From NCBI RefSeq assembly GCF_026625565.1, contig NZ_CP112998.1:2358501-2422500 (forward strand): a DNA stretch of 64,000 bases. The letters run 5' to 3'. The notes below the pieces were generated by a model that did no database searches, was not told the origin of the DNA, and worked only from the letters and a program-made list of their open reading frames with translations. The translations under genes were made by a program, and so were the position numbers. Below are positions 18,358 to 27,871 of the stretch, piece after piece. Every line of letters begins with the position of its first letter. Position 1 is the first letter of the stretch. The DNA is from Dyadobacter pollutisoli. Lineage in GTDB: Bacteria; Bacteroidota; Bacteroidia; Cytophagales; Spirosomataceae.

Positions 18358-19785
18358 TTATGTCAGCAGCTCCATCACAGCCTGCCCTTTTCCGTCCGGT
18401 GTTGTGTAGAATGGACGCTTTTCTATTTCGTATTGCGTATCGGGGGCAATTCCCAATGCGTGGTAAATAGTTTGATGGATGCCGTCAATTTTGACAGGCT
18501 TTTCAATGGTCTTGCACGGACGCTCGTCCGCTGTCTTGCCATATACGAAGCCCTTTTTAATCCCGCCACCAAACATCAGCATCGAACAGCCGTCCGTAAA
18601 ATGGCGGTGCATTCCGTAGAATTTCAGATCGGAAAGAATGTCTGGCTGGCTCACCTGCTCCTTCACCTTTGCGTCTGGCCGTCCTTCTACCATCATATCC
18701 CGGCTGAATTCACTTGCCAAAACGACCATTGTACGGTCTAGCAAGCCTTTTTGATCCAGATCTTTGATCAATTGAGCGATCGGGCCGTCAATTTGCTTTT
18801 TCATCTCTTCCAGTCGGGTATGGCCATTTTCATGGGTGTCCCAGCCTTTGAATGGCTCATATTCGGTCGTGACGCTGATAAACCGGGCTCCTTGTTCGGT
18901 CAGCCTGCGCGCGAGCAGACAGCCAAGTCCAAACTTGCCGGTATTGTAAATGTCGTAGCTTTCCTTAGGCTCTGTATTGAGGTCAAATGCCTTGGATTCA
19001 GGTGAATTAAGCAATGCGTATGCCTGTTCCATAGAGCGTTTCAGTGACTCGCGCTGATAGTCGCTGCCAAACTCACCAACCGGGCTATTGTTGATCAGTT
19101 CATTGTAAAGCTGGTTTCTCCTTTCGAATCTTTTGGCATCCATTCCCACCGGTGGACGAACACTTTCTAGTCCCTGGCTTGGGTCTGGGATAAAGAAAGG
19201 ACCGAACTCATTGCCGAGGAACCCGGCAGTATGAAAAGCCTTTAATTCTTCCGCTTCACCCACCGTGAACCGCTGACCAATGTCGATGAAAGCAGGAATT
19301 ACCGGATTTTTAGGGCCAAGTTCTTTGGCTATCCATGAGCCGATGTGCGGGGCCGCAACTGTTTGCGGTGGCTCATAACAGGTATGCCAATGGTACTGGT
19401 GACGCGAATGCAGAATGTGCCCCATATCGGCGGCGACGTAAGAACGGATCAGTGTTCCCTTGTCCATTACCTTACCAATAGATTGCAGTCCGTCGGAAAA
19501 ATGAATGCCGTCCAGCGCCGTCGGTAGTGACTTGAAAGTACTCAAAACCCGGTTGCCTTCCATGTCTTTTTCGAAGGGAGTGTAGAGCTTTGGGTCAAAG
19601 GTTTCGGTATGCGCCATACCACCTGCCATCCATAATAGTATGACGGTATCCGCCGAAGAGTTCGCGCCGGATTTCCCTTTACAGGATGAAAGCAGACTTG
19701 ATAACGGAGCTCCTGCGGCGAGTGCTGCCATCGTAGCGGCGCTCGCGTGTTGCAAAAACTCTCTCCTATTCCATTGGGGTCTCAT
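18358..19785 (-). CDS. DUF1501 Tat-exported lipoprotein
   Basis: A 475-residue protein of the DUF1501 family (alkaline-phosphatase/sulfatase-like fold). The N-terminus has a twin-arginine motif (NRREFLQ, R7-R8) and a lipobox LSSC with Cys35, so it should be a Tat-exported lipoprotein. Family segments: LLWMAGGMAHTETFDPK, YHWHTCYEPP, EFSRDMMVEGRPD, DGCSMLMFGGGIKKG and a final DGIHQTIYHALGI. The gene follows the DUF1553 cytochrome gene. DUF1501 and DUF1553 genes are known as constant neighbours in Planctomycetes and some Bacteroidota. The reaction is not known; hydrolysis of a sulfate or phosphate ester is suggested only by the fold. Confidence 0.92.
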   Translation of the reverse strand: MRPQWNRREFLQHASAATMAALAAGAPLSSLLSSCKGKSGANSSADTVILLWMAGGMAHTETFDPKLYTPFEKDMEGNRVLSTFKSLPTALDGIHFSDGLQSIGKVMDKGTLIRSYVAADMGHILHSRHQYHWHTCYEPPQTVAAPHIGSWIAKELGPKNPVIPAFIDIGQRFTVGEAEELKAFHTAGFLGNEFGPFFIPDPSQGLESVRPPVGMDAKRFERRNQLYNELINNSPVGEFGSDYQRESLKRSMEQAYALLNSPESKAFDLNTEPKESYDIYNTGKFGLGCLLARRLTEQGARFISVTTEYEPFKGWDTHENGHTRLEEMKKQIDGPIAQLIKDLDQKGLLDRTMVVLASEFSRDMMVEGRPDAKVKEQVSQPDILSDLKFYGMHRHFTDGCSMLMFGGGIKKGFVYGKTADERPCKTIEKPVKIDGIHQTIYHALGIAPDTQYEIEKRPFYTTPDGKGQAVMELLT

Positions 19786-19950
19786 CGTATTAATATTTTA
19801 AAAATGCTGATTTACAATACTTTAATTCTTTTTTTAGCAGTAACCTTTAAATACTTTTAGTATTAATTAAATGTATTTTATTTATTTTTCTTTTAATTAA
19901 TTTTAATTGTATTTATATGTACTGGTCTTTTATAGCTTTTAATTTGGCAC

Positions 19951-19994
19951 TTATTTATTAAATGAATGCTACATTCAATCCATTTAATAAATAA
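19951..19994. other. AT-only long hairpin at the 3' end of the DUF1553 gene
   Basis: TTATTTATTAAATG (19951-19964) and CATTTAATAAATAA (19981-19994) are perfect 14-bp inverted repeats, with a second small stem (GAATG/CATTC) in the loop. One arm includes the last codons and stop of the DUF1553 gene. It lacks G+C pairs and a T run, so it is a poor terminator; it may protect or punctuate the message between the two cistrons. Confidence 0.5.
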
Positions 19995-22341
19995 GCTGGA
20001 ATTCCGGAACGAGCGCGATCGCCCAAACCAGATCCTGTATGCTTTCTTCGCTCGGGCTCGGGCCAAGGATTTTGACGGCCGAGGCCAGCTCTTTTGGCAA
20101 TGGATCGCGACCCAATGCTTTCCTGTAAAGCTCGGTTACCAGCGAGTCGGACGTCGGGTATTTCGCCCTCCATTTTTTCGAACCGGCTTTGAGGTTCTCT
20201 GTAAACTTGCTACCATTTGTTAGTTCCAGTGCCTGCAATAAGTTGGCCTGCGAGGTCCTGCTTGTACTGACGGTTTCGCGGTTTGGCCTGCCTAATGAAG
20301 TAAGGAACGGATCGTTTTGAACAAATGCGGCACGTGCAAAAGGAAGGCGGCTTTGGAAACCTTCCGGTAGTCGTTTGTATACCACAGCCGAGTCAGGATA
20401 CATGGGATTGAATGCGGAACTGATCGCATCGGAAAACTGCTCAGCGGTAAGTCGCCTTCTGATCATACCGGTAAACTTGTAATCGTTAGCCATGATGTCG
20501 CTTGCTTCTTTCACTGATGACGAAGGCAGCTGATAGGTCTTGGAAGTGACAATGGTGAAAATCAATTTTTTCATGTCATAACCATTGGCGACAAAATCGG
20601 AAGCCAGCCAATCGAGCAGGTCCCCGCTCCAAGGCAGGTTATCCATCATATCCACCGGCTCCACGATACCGCGTCCCAGCAGCTGTGCCCAGACTCTGTT
20701 GACCACCGTGCGGTACAAACGTCCATCCTTTGGCTGTACCAGAAAATCTGCCAGCTGGCGAAGACGTTTTTCAGTACTTACATCAACGCTGATCTCGCCC
20801 AGTTCGGGGAAGAGCATTTTGGTGCCTGCTATTTTACCGGTAGGCTTGTCGCAGCGATTGATTTCTAAAAGCGTATCGGCGAATATATTGGCAAAAGCGT
20901 AAGAGTCGGCCAGTTTCCAGTCGCTGATGAAGCTATCGTGGCAGGAAGCGCATTTCAGGTTTAGCCCGAGAAAAACCTGCGACACATTTTGGGCAGCCTG
21001 CATTTCAGTACGCTGGCTGGAATTGATCGTTCCTCTCCATTTAATGCCTTTGATAAACCCTTCTGATTCTTTTGTCGGGCTGATCAGTTCTTTCACGAAC
21101 CAGTTATAAGGTTTGTTCGTTTCCAGGGAAGTATAAAGCCATTTGGTAATGTCGAACCTTCCGCCGGTAATGTAGCCGGTACCTGTGTAGTCATTCCGAA
21201 GCGCGTCATTCCAGAACGACATCCAATGCTGTGCGTAGTCGTCATTACGGCTGAGGAGTTCTTTGGCAAGTAGTTCTCTTTTGTCAGGACGAGCATCGGC
21301 TACAAATGCTTCTACCTGCTCGGGAGTTGGGATGAGGCCGATAATGTCGAGATAAACCCTTCTAATGTAAATTCGATCATTTACCGCAGGCTTCCAGCCT
21401 AATTTGTTCTTTTGAAAATAGGCATTGACAAACAGATCGACAGGTTTGACCAGATCTCCCGTAGGTGCAGGTACCACCGGCGTGCGTGGAGCAAGTTCTG
21501 CGACGCGATAAATGCTCTTTTCTTTCCCGTCAGGCCACAAAGCGCCTTTCTCGATCCAAAATTTGAGCACATTAACTTCTCTTTCAGTCAGTCGCTTGCC
21601 TTTGGTTGGCATTGCTTCCTTATGGCCTTTTGGCAATGATATTCTCCGGATCATCTCGCTTTTATCGGGATGGTTAGGAATAACGATCACACCGTCTTCG
21701 CCACCTTTCATAATGGCTTCTTTGCTGTCGAGCCTCAGTTTGCCTTTGGTTTTGGTTTCGCTGTGGCAACTGTAACAGTTGTGTGCAAGAATGGTCCGGA
21801 CTTCAACATTCAGGTCCTGAACTTGCTGAGGATTCAATGCACCGTTATTGGTCAGTACAAAATCCGGCTCGCCGGCACCTTCCGCCGGTTTTTCTTCGGA
21901 CGACGGCAGTACGCTGGTAAGATAATCGTCGCCATGGGTGAGCATCGCGCCATAATGTCCCGCCAATGAAACGCCGAATACTGTCACCATTAATAGTGAC
22001 CGGTACAGGCTGCGGTTTCCCGAGCGAAGGGATAATGTTGCGAGAATGGCCAGGGTCATGGTTGCAATTCCTGCCCAGCGGTGGATTTCCAGACTGTCGC
22101 CACTGGCTTCTTCGGAGCTGGCGAGCAGCAGGCCGAATATCACAGCGAATACGGCGCTTCCGGCGCCTACCCAGGTAAGTATTTTTGTGGCGTCACGCAA
22201 ACCGGTTGATTTACGTTTCCAGTCAATTAGTTCAAATAACAATGCGACCAGCAGCAGCCCGATTGGAAAATGAACGAGCAAGGGATGCAGCCGACCTAAA
22301 AATTGCCAAAGCCAGAAAGTTTCAGTTGCTTGGAGTAACAC
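19984..22341 (-). CDS. membrane-anchored DUF1549/DUF1553 cytochrome c protein
   Basis: A 785-residue fusion. Residues 1-145 contain four membrane segments of DUF2231 type (FLGRLHPLLVHFPIGLLL). Then comes a Planctomycete-type cytochrome c domain with haem site C189-Y-S-C192-H193. The DUF1549 domain follows (RIYIRRVYLDIIGLIPTPEQV) with another CxxCH, C464-A-S-C467-H468, and last the DUF1553 domain (LYRTVVNRVWAQLLGRGIV, RRRLTAEQFSDAI). The start is a GTG at 22341; no ATG is available before the first membrane segment. It leads a unit with DUF1501 and has its own conserved promoter about 55 bases upstream. Probably a periplasm-facing redox protein; substrate unknown. Confidence 0.92.
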   Translation of the reverse strand: MLLQATETFWLWQFLGRLHPLLVHFPIGLLLVALLFELIDWKRKSTGLRDATKILTWVGAGSAVFAVIFGLLLASSEEASGDSLEIHRWAGIATMTLAILATLSLRSGNRSLYRSLLMVTVFGVSLAGHYGAMLTHGDDYLTSVLPSSEEKPAEGAGEPDFVLTNNGALNPQQVQDLNVEVRTILAHNCYSCHSETKTKGKLRLDSKEAIMKGGEDGVIVIPNHPDKSEMIRRISLPKGHKEAMPTKGKRLTEREVNVLKFWIEKGALWPDGKEKSIYRVAELAPRTPVVPAPTGDLVKPVDLFVNAYFQKNKLGWKPAVNDRIYIRRVYLDIIGLIPTPEQVEAFVADARPDKRELLAKELLSRNDDYAQHWMSFWNDALRNDYTGTGYITGGRFDITKWLYTSLETNKPYNWFVKELISPTKESEGFIKGIKWRGTINSSQRTEMQAAQNVSQVFLGLNLKCASCHDSFISDWKLADSYAFANIFADTLLEINRCDKPTGKIAGTKMLFPELGEISVDVSTEKRLRQLADFLVQPKDGRLYRTVVNRVWAQLLGRGIVEPVDMMDNLPWSGDLLDWLASDFVANGYDMKKLIFTIVTSKTYQLPSSSVKEASDIMANDYKFTGMIRRRLTAEQFSDAISSAFNPMYPDSAVVYKRLPEGFQSRLPFARAAFVQNDPFLTSLGRPNRETVSTSRTSQANLLQALELTNGSKFTENLKAGSKKWRAKYPTSDSLVTELYRKALGRDPLPKELASAVKILGPSPSEESIQDLVWAIALVPEFQLIY

Positions 22342-22397
22342 AATATAAGGGATTAGTGGTTAAGGGGTTTTGGGTAGGTTTATGCAAATTGATATTA

Positions 22398-22447
22398 CAA
22401 TACTAGAATGATTGCAAGAGCCTACTGTCCTGCTCTGTCTTGGTTTT
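22398..22447 (-). promoter_or_regulatory. regulon promoter 3 (DUF1553-DUF1501)
   Basis: Minus-strand core GACAGAGCAGGACAGT, preceded by AAAACCAA, then exactly 18 bases and TAGTATTG (plus 22398-22405). Transcription would begin near 22391, giving a leader of about 50 bases. The similarity to promoter 1 continues beyond the -7 box (TATTGTA in both). Confidence 0.77.
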
Positions 22448-22626
22448 AGCGTTATTTGTTTTTCACGATTTTCTTTAAAATTTCCGTGATCGGCGAAGAT
22501 GTTCTCGGGAAATAAATGAGAGGGAGTTTTAAAACTTAGCAATGCGAAAACATTTTGTAAAGACAGATTTGCAAATATATTATTAGTAAAGTAACGAATT
22601 TTCTAATAGTTAAGTTATAAACTTTA

Positions 22627-22660
22627 TAAGGAGAAACATATATTTCAATGTTTCTCCTTA
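22627..22660 (-). terminator. hairpin terminator after susD2
   Basis: A perfect 13-bp stem (TAAGGAGAAACAT / ATGTTTCTCCTTA) with an 8-base loop, 38 bases after the susD2 stop. The following minus-strand sequence is AT-rich but has no solid T run, so termination efficiency is uncertain. Confidence 0.65.
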
Positions 22661-22697
22661 TCGAAAATTTAAAACTTAGATCAGCTGATCTCATTGC

Positions 22698-24206
22698 TCA
22701 ATATCCCGGATTCTGGGTCAGTTTAGCATTGATCAGGATCTGAGGGGCAGGTATTGGCAGGAAGTACTCATTCTCTGTGTACACATAGTCCGTAGAGTTA
22801 AACGGTACCGCTCCTCTGTCAATCGTTGGCTTGGCGCGTTCTGCCAATCCGTGCGCATTCATGAAAGCCGCCCATTCTGCCGGGGTTTTGGTTCTTTTCA
22901 GATCAAACCAGCGATGGTTTTCAAATGCGAGTTCTAATCTCCGCTCTTTCAGGATAGCCGTTCTGAATTCTGCTTTTCCTGGCAAAGTCAGGTTAGCAAG
23001 TCCGGCACGTTTACGGATCTGGTTCACGTAATCAAGCGCTTCCGCCGTCGGGCCGGTTTGCTCGTTGGTAGCTTCCGCCAGCATGAGGAGTACATCCGCA
23101 TAGCGCAGAATTGGCCAGTTGGTATTGGTACGGTTCACGATCGTGTGGGGATAGTTGTACTTGCTTACGTATGGAACGGGGTACAGCTTGCCGTCTAGCG
23201 TGAAATCAGGTTTCAGCGAGATATCCTTGCGCAGGTCGCCTTTTTCGTAAGCAGCCATGATATCATTGGTTGGTGCATTCCTTCCTCCGTTTGCACCGGC
23301 CGCATACCCTGTGACCGCACCTTTGGAAACCCGAGGTGCAAAAACATATTCAAAGTTGCTCCATTCGCCGAGGTCATTATCGCCCTGGTACTGAATTTCA
23401 AAAATCGATTCCGGGCCATTTTTTTTGGCGGCAGAAGGATCAAAATTATTAGCATAGTTTGCATTAAGAGCATATCCGAGTGTGGTAACCTCTTTTAATG
23501 TGGCAATAGCTTCGGCGTACTTCTTGTTGATCAGATAGCTTTTTCCTAAAAGGCTCAACGCGGCTCCTTTGGTCGCACGGCCTTTGTCGGCGGCATTGGC
23601 ATACTTGGCTGGTAATAATGCAACGGCTTCTTTCAGATCTTTTTCAATCTGAGCCCAAACTTCCGTCTGCGGAGACCGTACCAGCTCAAATGCTTCGTCC
23701 GGTGTGTCAAATGTGGAAGTAACGATCACGATATCACCGAAGTACTGCACCAGATTGAAGAACATATAGGCCCTCAGGAATTTGAGTTGTCCTTCGACTT
23801 CTTTTTTAGGAGCTTCGTCTATCGTCGCTTCCGCCAGTTTTTCCAATGTGAGATTTGTATTGTATAGCGCAGCATAGTAGCCGTTCCACAAATTCGCTAT
23901 CTCACCGTTGCCGGAATTGACCGTTGAGAATTCAAATGCTTCCCAGCCGCCAGCGCCACCCCGGTCCGACGGGTTCAGGTCGACGGTCGTGTTGTCGGTT
24001 TGAAACTCTCCGAAAATGTAGGCATTGTTATTAAGGCTCTGGACAGCTCCATATACACCATTCAGCGCTTGTTTCACCTGCGCCTCGTTTTTATAGAATA
24101 GGTTTACCCCTACTTTGGTTGGATCCGACTGGTTGAGGAAATCCTCGCTGCATGAAGATTGCAGCAGTCCTATGATCATTATTCCTATTGCGGTTATATT
24201 TTTCAT
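22698..24206 (-). CDS. SusD/RagB nutrient-binding lipoprotein 2
   Basis: A 502-residue SusD-family lipoprotein; signal peptide with lipobox LQSSC, Cys19. Family features are the N-terminal NLFYKNEAQVKQALNGVYGAV region, the FLRAYMFFNLVQYFGD segment and the C-terminal IRKRAGL...LKERRLELAFENHRWFDLKRTKT block. It pairs with susC2, 11 bases upstream. It has the same family and length as SusD1 but is clearly divergent in sequence, so the two systems probably bind different parts or forms of a substrate. Confidence 0.95.
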   Translation of the reverse strand: MKNITAIGIMIIGLLQSSCSEDFLNQSDPTKVGVNLFYKNEAQVKQALNGVYGAVQSLNNNAYIFGEFQTDNTTVDLNPSDRGGAGGWEAFEFSTVNSGNGEIANLWNGYYAALYNTNLTLEKLAEATIDEAPKKEVEGQLKFLRAYMFFNLVQYFGDIVIVTSTFDTPDEAFELVRSPQTEVWAQIEKDLKEAVALLPAKYANAADKGRATKGAALSLLGKSYLINKKYAEAIATLKEVTTLGYALNANYANNFDPSAAKKNGPESIFEIQYQGDNDLGEWSNFEYVFAPRVSKGAVTGYAAGANGGRNAPTNDIMAAYEKGDLRKDISLKPDFTLDGKLYPVPYVSKYNYPHTIVNRTNTNWPILRYADVLLMLAEATNEQTGPTAEALDYVNQIRKRAGLANLTLPGKAEFRTAILKERRLELAFENHRWFDLKRTKTPAEWAAFMNAHGLAERAKPTIDRGAVPFNSTDYVYTENEYFLPIPAPQILINAKLTQNPGY

Positions 24207-24217
24207 TTCCGTCAGAT

Positions 24218-27200
24218 TTAGAAGTTAACTTTTATTCCAGCAGAATAGGTTCTCGGAACCGGATATGATTCGTCGTCATTGTTCAGCTCGGTTCCGCCCC
24301 TTACACCGGCGTCGGGGTTATTGCCCGGATATTTGGTGATGATCAGTAAGTTAGCTGCGTTAATGAAGATGCGGGCATCAGAAAACACTCCTTTAAATTT
24401 GGGAAGTGTGTAGCCAATTGTTACGTTTTTGATCCAGGTGTGGGTACCATCGTATACGTAACGCTCGCTACTTTCACGCGACCATTTGAAATAATCCGTT
24501 CCGCCCTGCGAATTTTTAGCGTCCGGGTTCGAGCCTGGGTTTTCAGGAGATCTCCAACGGTCTTTGGCTTTTTCCAACACATTGAACACGCCGTCCATAT
24601 TCATGGTGGAGGCTTCAATGTTCCGGTACACATCAAACTTGTATGCGCCCATCAGCAACACGCTGAAATCGAACATTCTGTAATCAGCGCCCACAGTCCA
24701 TGCCCAGTTGAATTTAGGGTTCGGGTTACCGATTTCGGTCATGTCCTTCGTGTCGTAGGAAACAATTCCGTCTGGTCCGCCATCGGCAGCACCATGCAAA
24801 TCAGCAAATTTCATAGCGCCTGGTACTGCTCCTTCTTGCAATGGAGCCTGGGCGATTTCTTCTTTGGTATTGAAGATGCCCAGTTTTTTGTATCCGAAAA
24901 TCATACCGATAGGACGACCAACCTGCTGAATGTTATATCCACCGTACTGGCTTCCCTGCAAAATGAAGTCGTTCTGGCCACGGATCGCGAGTACTTTGTT
25001 ACGGTTGAATGTAATGTTGGCATTGGTCCGCAAGTTTACCTGACCGATTTTGACACGGTATTGTACTGCCAGCTCTATCCCTTTGTTCTGGACTTTACCC
25101 AGGTTTTTCAATGTAGAAGTAAAGCCTGAAACTGCTGGAATGCTGTAAGGAAGCAACATATCGTCTGTGATCTTCTTGTAGTACTCAAATGTGAAGACCA
25201 GTTTGTTATTGAATGTCGCCAAATCGAAACCAATGTCAGTCTGGTTTGATTTTTCCCAGGTCAGCTCAGAGTTTGCGTAGCGGGTTACCACTTTTCCGGG
25301 AGCCAATGTGTTGTTAAACACGTAGTTGTTCAGGCCGAGGAAAGACAAACTTGCGTAGTTACCATCGTCGCCGGCATTCTGTCCGATACCAAAGTTGTTG
25401 TTGGCGCTTACCTGATAGCTGTTGTTACCAGTCATACCCCAGCTAGCTCTCAGTTTCAGATCGGTAAGCCATGTAGCTTTTGGAATAAATGATTCTTCCG
25501 AAAGTCTCCATCCAATGGACGCTGCGGGGAAATTACCAAACTGGTGACCTTCACTGAATCGGGAACTGCCCTCTCTCCGATAAGTGGCAGAGAACAAATA
25601 CTTGTCCTTGAACGAGTAGTTAAACCTCGCCAGATAAGCGATCATGGTCCATTTTCTTTCAATGGAGTTGGACGACCGGATAGTCGCATTGCCCAGATAT
25701 GGAGCCAAATCGTCCGGAAATGTATTGGCAGAACCGTACAAACCCTTAATTGTTTCCTGCTGAGCCGAATAACCCAGCATTGCGTCAAAGTGGTGATTTT
25801 CGCCTACAATCCGGTTATAAGTCAGCAATTGGTCAGCTGCATAGTTGCGCAGTTCTTCCGAATCGTCCCTTTCTGTTGCAATACGCGGAGGGGCTCCGTT
25901 ACTACCGGTAGCAATTGCATTCCCGATCGTCGACGGCACAAACTCCTTATAAGTATTGTAATTGATCTTTGCATTGACAGACGACCTGAATTTCAGGCCT
26001 GGTGCGATATTCAATTCAACGTATCCATTGGCGAGCACGTCGGCAATGTTCCGGTTCCGTTTTACAGTTTTAAGGACATACAATGGATTTGGAAACCCAA
26101 AAATGTCACCGACACCATTGTGGTAAGGGATCAGTTCGCCTTTTTCATCATAGGCTGGCCGACGTGGGTCACTGATCAGTGTTAAGCCCACCAATGCACT
26201 CCGGCCGTCGGTACTCGCCAGGTTTGATCTGGAATAGCTACCAGCGACATTCATCCCCATGCTGATCACCTTGTTGACTTCACCAAAAAGGTTCGTACGC
26301 ACGGAAGCGCGGTCATAACCCGTGTATTGAAGCGAGCCATCTTCTTTATAATAACCCATCGACACTACCGATTTAATAGGTCCTTTTCCGGAAGACAATG
26401 TCACGTTCACATCTTTGTAAGGCGCATTGTTATGGAGGATCAGGTCAAACCAGTTCGTCGAATACTTGGTGTCCTTTGGATTGCGGAAATCAATGGGTAT
26501 CTCTTCCTCGGTAGGCAGCCTCATGTATTTTGGGTTAATTAAAAACCTGCCAATGTAGACTTCCCTCAAAAACTGGGCAAAATCAGGGCCATTCAAAACC
26601 TTTGTTTTTCTGGACTCCGGAATATTCTGCACGCCGTAATCGAATGACACGTTCAGGCTGGTTTTACCTTCTTTGGCCGACTTGGTCGTGATCAAAACCA
26701 CACCATTCGATCCGCGGGCACCATAGATGGCGGTAGAGGCCGCATCTTTCAATACCGAAATAGTCTCGATATCGTTCGGGTTTAGGTTTTGGCCAACTGA
26801 AATACCAACCGGGAACCCGTCGATTACATACAATGGATCACTGCCGGCTCCCAGTGAGCTGATACCACGCACTTTTACTTCGAATTGCTGACCTGGCGTT
26901 CCGCTTTTTTGTTTGATGATCACACCCGGAGCTTGCCCCTGGATCATACGGGTAACATTGGATTTAGGAACTTCGCCAATGTCATCGATATTAATAACGG
27001 AAACGGCTGAGGTGATATCTCGTTTGCGCTGGGTACCATACCCTACCACCACTACTTCTTCCAATGCTTTGGTATCCACGGCTAGTTCGATGTTCAAAGA
27101 CGTCTGATTTCCCACTGTAATCTCTTTTGGTACGTACCCGACGAAGGAGAAAACCAAAATATTAGTGCCGGATTCGGGAATGTTAAGCGAGTAAGAACCA

Positions 27201-27457
27201 TCCGAATCCGTCACCGTTCCGGTGCTGGACCCTTTGAGAACCACACTCACACCTGGCAGTGCCAGTCCGTTGTCGTCACTTACTTTTCCTTTAATAGTCC
27301 GGTCTATCGTAATTGTTACCGGGTCGTGTAATAGATATTTGACTGTTCCCGCCTGGGTGAGTGCGGCGAGTGACATACTTAGGCACAGCTGTCCGACCAT
27401 TATTTTACCGAATGATCGCAGATTGGTGCCGAGTTTCAATTGTCGAGATTGATTCAT
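24218..27457 (-). CDS. SusC/RagA TonB-dependent transporter 2
   Basis: A 1079-residue SusC-type outer-membrane transporter: signal region, CarboxypepD_reg-like domain (GKVSDDNGLALPGVSVVLKG), TonB-box-like LEEVVVVGYG, plug with LYVIDGFP and AASTAIYGARGSNGVVLITTK, and a long barrel ending in IKVNF. I start it at the ATG at 27457, which gives MNQSRQLKL, matching SusC1; the frame extends to 27493 but adds an unlikely N-terminus. It is the first gene of the cluster. The leader is about 230 bases from the conserved promoter. Confidence 0.96.
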   Translation of the reverse strand: MNQSRQLKLGTNLRSFGKIMVGQLCLSMSLAALTQAGTVKYLLHDPVTITIDRTIKGKVSDDNGLALPGVSVVLKGSSTGTVTDSDGSYSLNIPESGTNILVFSFVGYVPKEITVGNQTSLNIELAVDTKALEEVVVVGYGTQRKRDITSAVSVINIDDIGEVPKSNVTRMIQGQAPGVIIKQKSGTPGQQFEVKVRGISSLGAGSDPLYVIDGFPVGISVGQNLNPNDIETISVLKDAASTAIYGARGSNGVVLITTKSAKEGKTSLNVSFDYGVQNIPESRKTKVLNGPDFAQFLREVYIGRFLINPKYMRLPTEEEIPIDFRNPKDTKYSTNWFDLILHNNAPYKDVNVTLSSGKGPIKSVVSMGYYKEDGSLQYTGYDRASVRTNLFGEVNKVISMGMNVAGSYSRSNLASTDGRSALVGLTLISDPRRPAYDEKGELIPYHNGVGDIFGFPNPLYVLKTVKRNRNIADVLANGYVELNIAPGLKFRSSVNAKINYNTYKEFVPSTIGNAIATGSNGAPPRIATERDDSEELRNYAADQLLTYNRIVGENHHFDAMLGYSAQQETIKGLYGSANTFPDDLAPYLGNATIRSSNSIERKWTMIAYLARFNYSFKDKYLFSATYRREGSSRFSEGHQFGNFPAASIGWRLSEESFIPKATWLTDLKLRASWGMTGNNSYQVSANNNFGIGQNAGDDGNYASLSFLGLNNYVFNNTLAPGKVVTRYANSELTWEKSNQTDIGFDLATFNNKLVFTFEYYKKITDDMLLPYSIPAVSGFTSTLKNLGKVQNKGIELAVQYRVKIGQVNLRTNANITFNRNKVLAIRGQNDFILQGSQYGGYNIQQVGRPIGMIFGYKKLGIFNTKEEIAQAPLQEGAVPGAMKFADLHGAADGGPDGIVSYDTKDMTEIGNPNPKFNWAWTVGADYRMFDFSVLLMGAYKFDVYRNIEASTMNMDGVFNVLEKAKDRWRSPENPGSNPDAKNSQGGTDYFKWSRESSERYVYDGTHTWIKNVTIGYTLPKFKGVFSDARIFINAANLLIITKYPGNNPDAGVRGGTELNNDDESYPVPRTYSAGIKVNF

Positions 27458-27871
27458 AAGCTTAGGGGTTTGGTAGTTGAAAATGTGATACAACTGAATT
27501 TAAGAGATTGACATTTGCTGTTTATGGAGCCATATATATGATGGGTTTAGGTGAAATGTTGAGAAAAAGGATTTGCGATTGAGAACATATATAATCTGCT
27601 GACGAATAAGGAATTGTAAGGTCAGTAGTTAGTAAGGAAAAATTTCATTACTTAATAAGTACAATTTATGATTCGAATAGTTTTATTGTGGAAAAGTATA
27701 GGTATTTGTAGGGCGGACTATCCTGCTGTGTCCGGTATTCAATGAAAATTGTATTGAAGACACATTTAGTTTAACTTTTGCTTCACACAAAATTTTTGAA
27801 AACTTAATCCGGCATTTGCAACTGGAATGATTAATTTTATAAGATGTGCAAAAATGTCAGCCATTTAACCG
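27458..27871. other. intergenic: susC2 leader and promoter 4
   Basis: A 414-base gap between the divergent susC2 and CHU_C genes. It holds the fourth conserved operator and promoter. A weak plus-strand -7-like box (AACTTTTG, 27773-27780) could serve the CHU_C gene. No reading frame was recognised. Confidence 0.65.
27691..27739 (-). promoter_or_regulatory. regulon promoter 4 (susC2-susD2)
   Basis: Minus-strand core GACACAGCAGGATAGT, preceded by AATACCG, then exactly 18 bases and TACTTTTC (plus 27691-27698), the most divergent -7 box of the four. The operator is 133 bases from the start of the divergent CHU_C gene and might influence it too. Confidence 0.7.

Larger units (their letters stand above)
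22342..22697. other. intergenic: promoter 3 and susD2 terminator
   Basis: The 356-base gap holds the susD2 terminator hairpin and the conserved promoter of the DUF1553 gene. The remaining AT-rich sequence shows nothing I can name. Confidence 0.75.

Noticed and set aside
24440..25129. Long open frame opposite susC2 (also 25544-26185)
   Set aside because: Antisense to a clearly coding barrel gene; composition is explained by the codon use of that gene, and no domain is recognisable.
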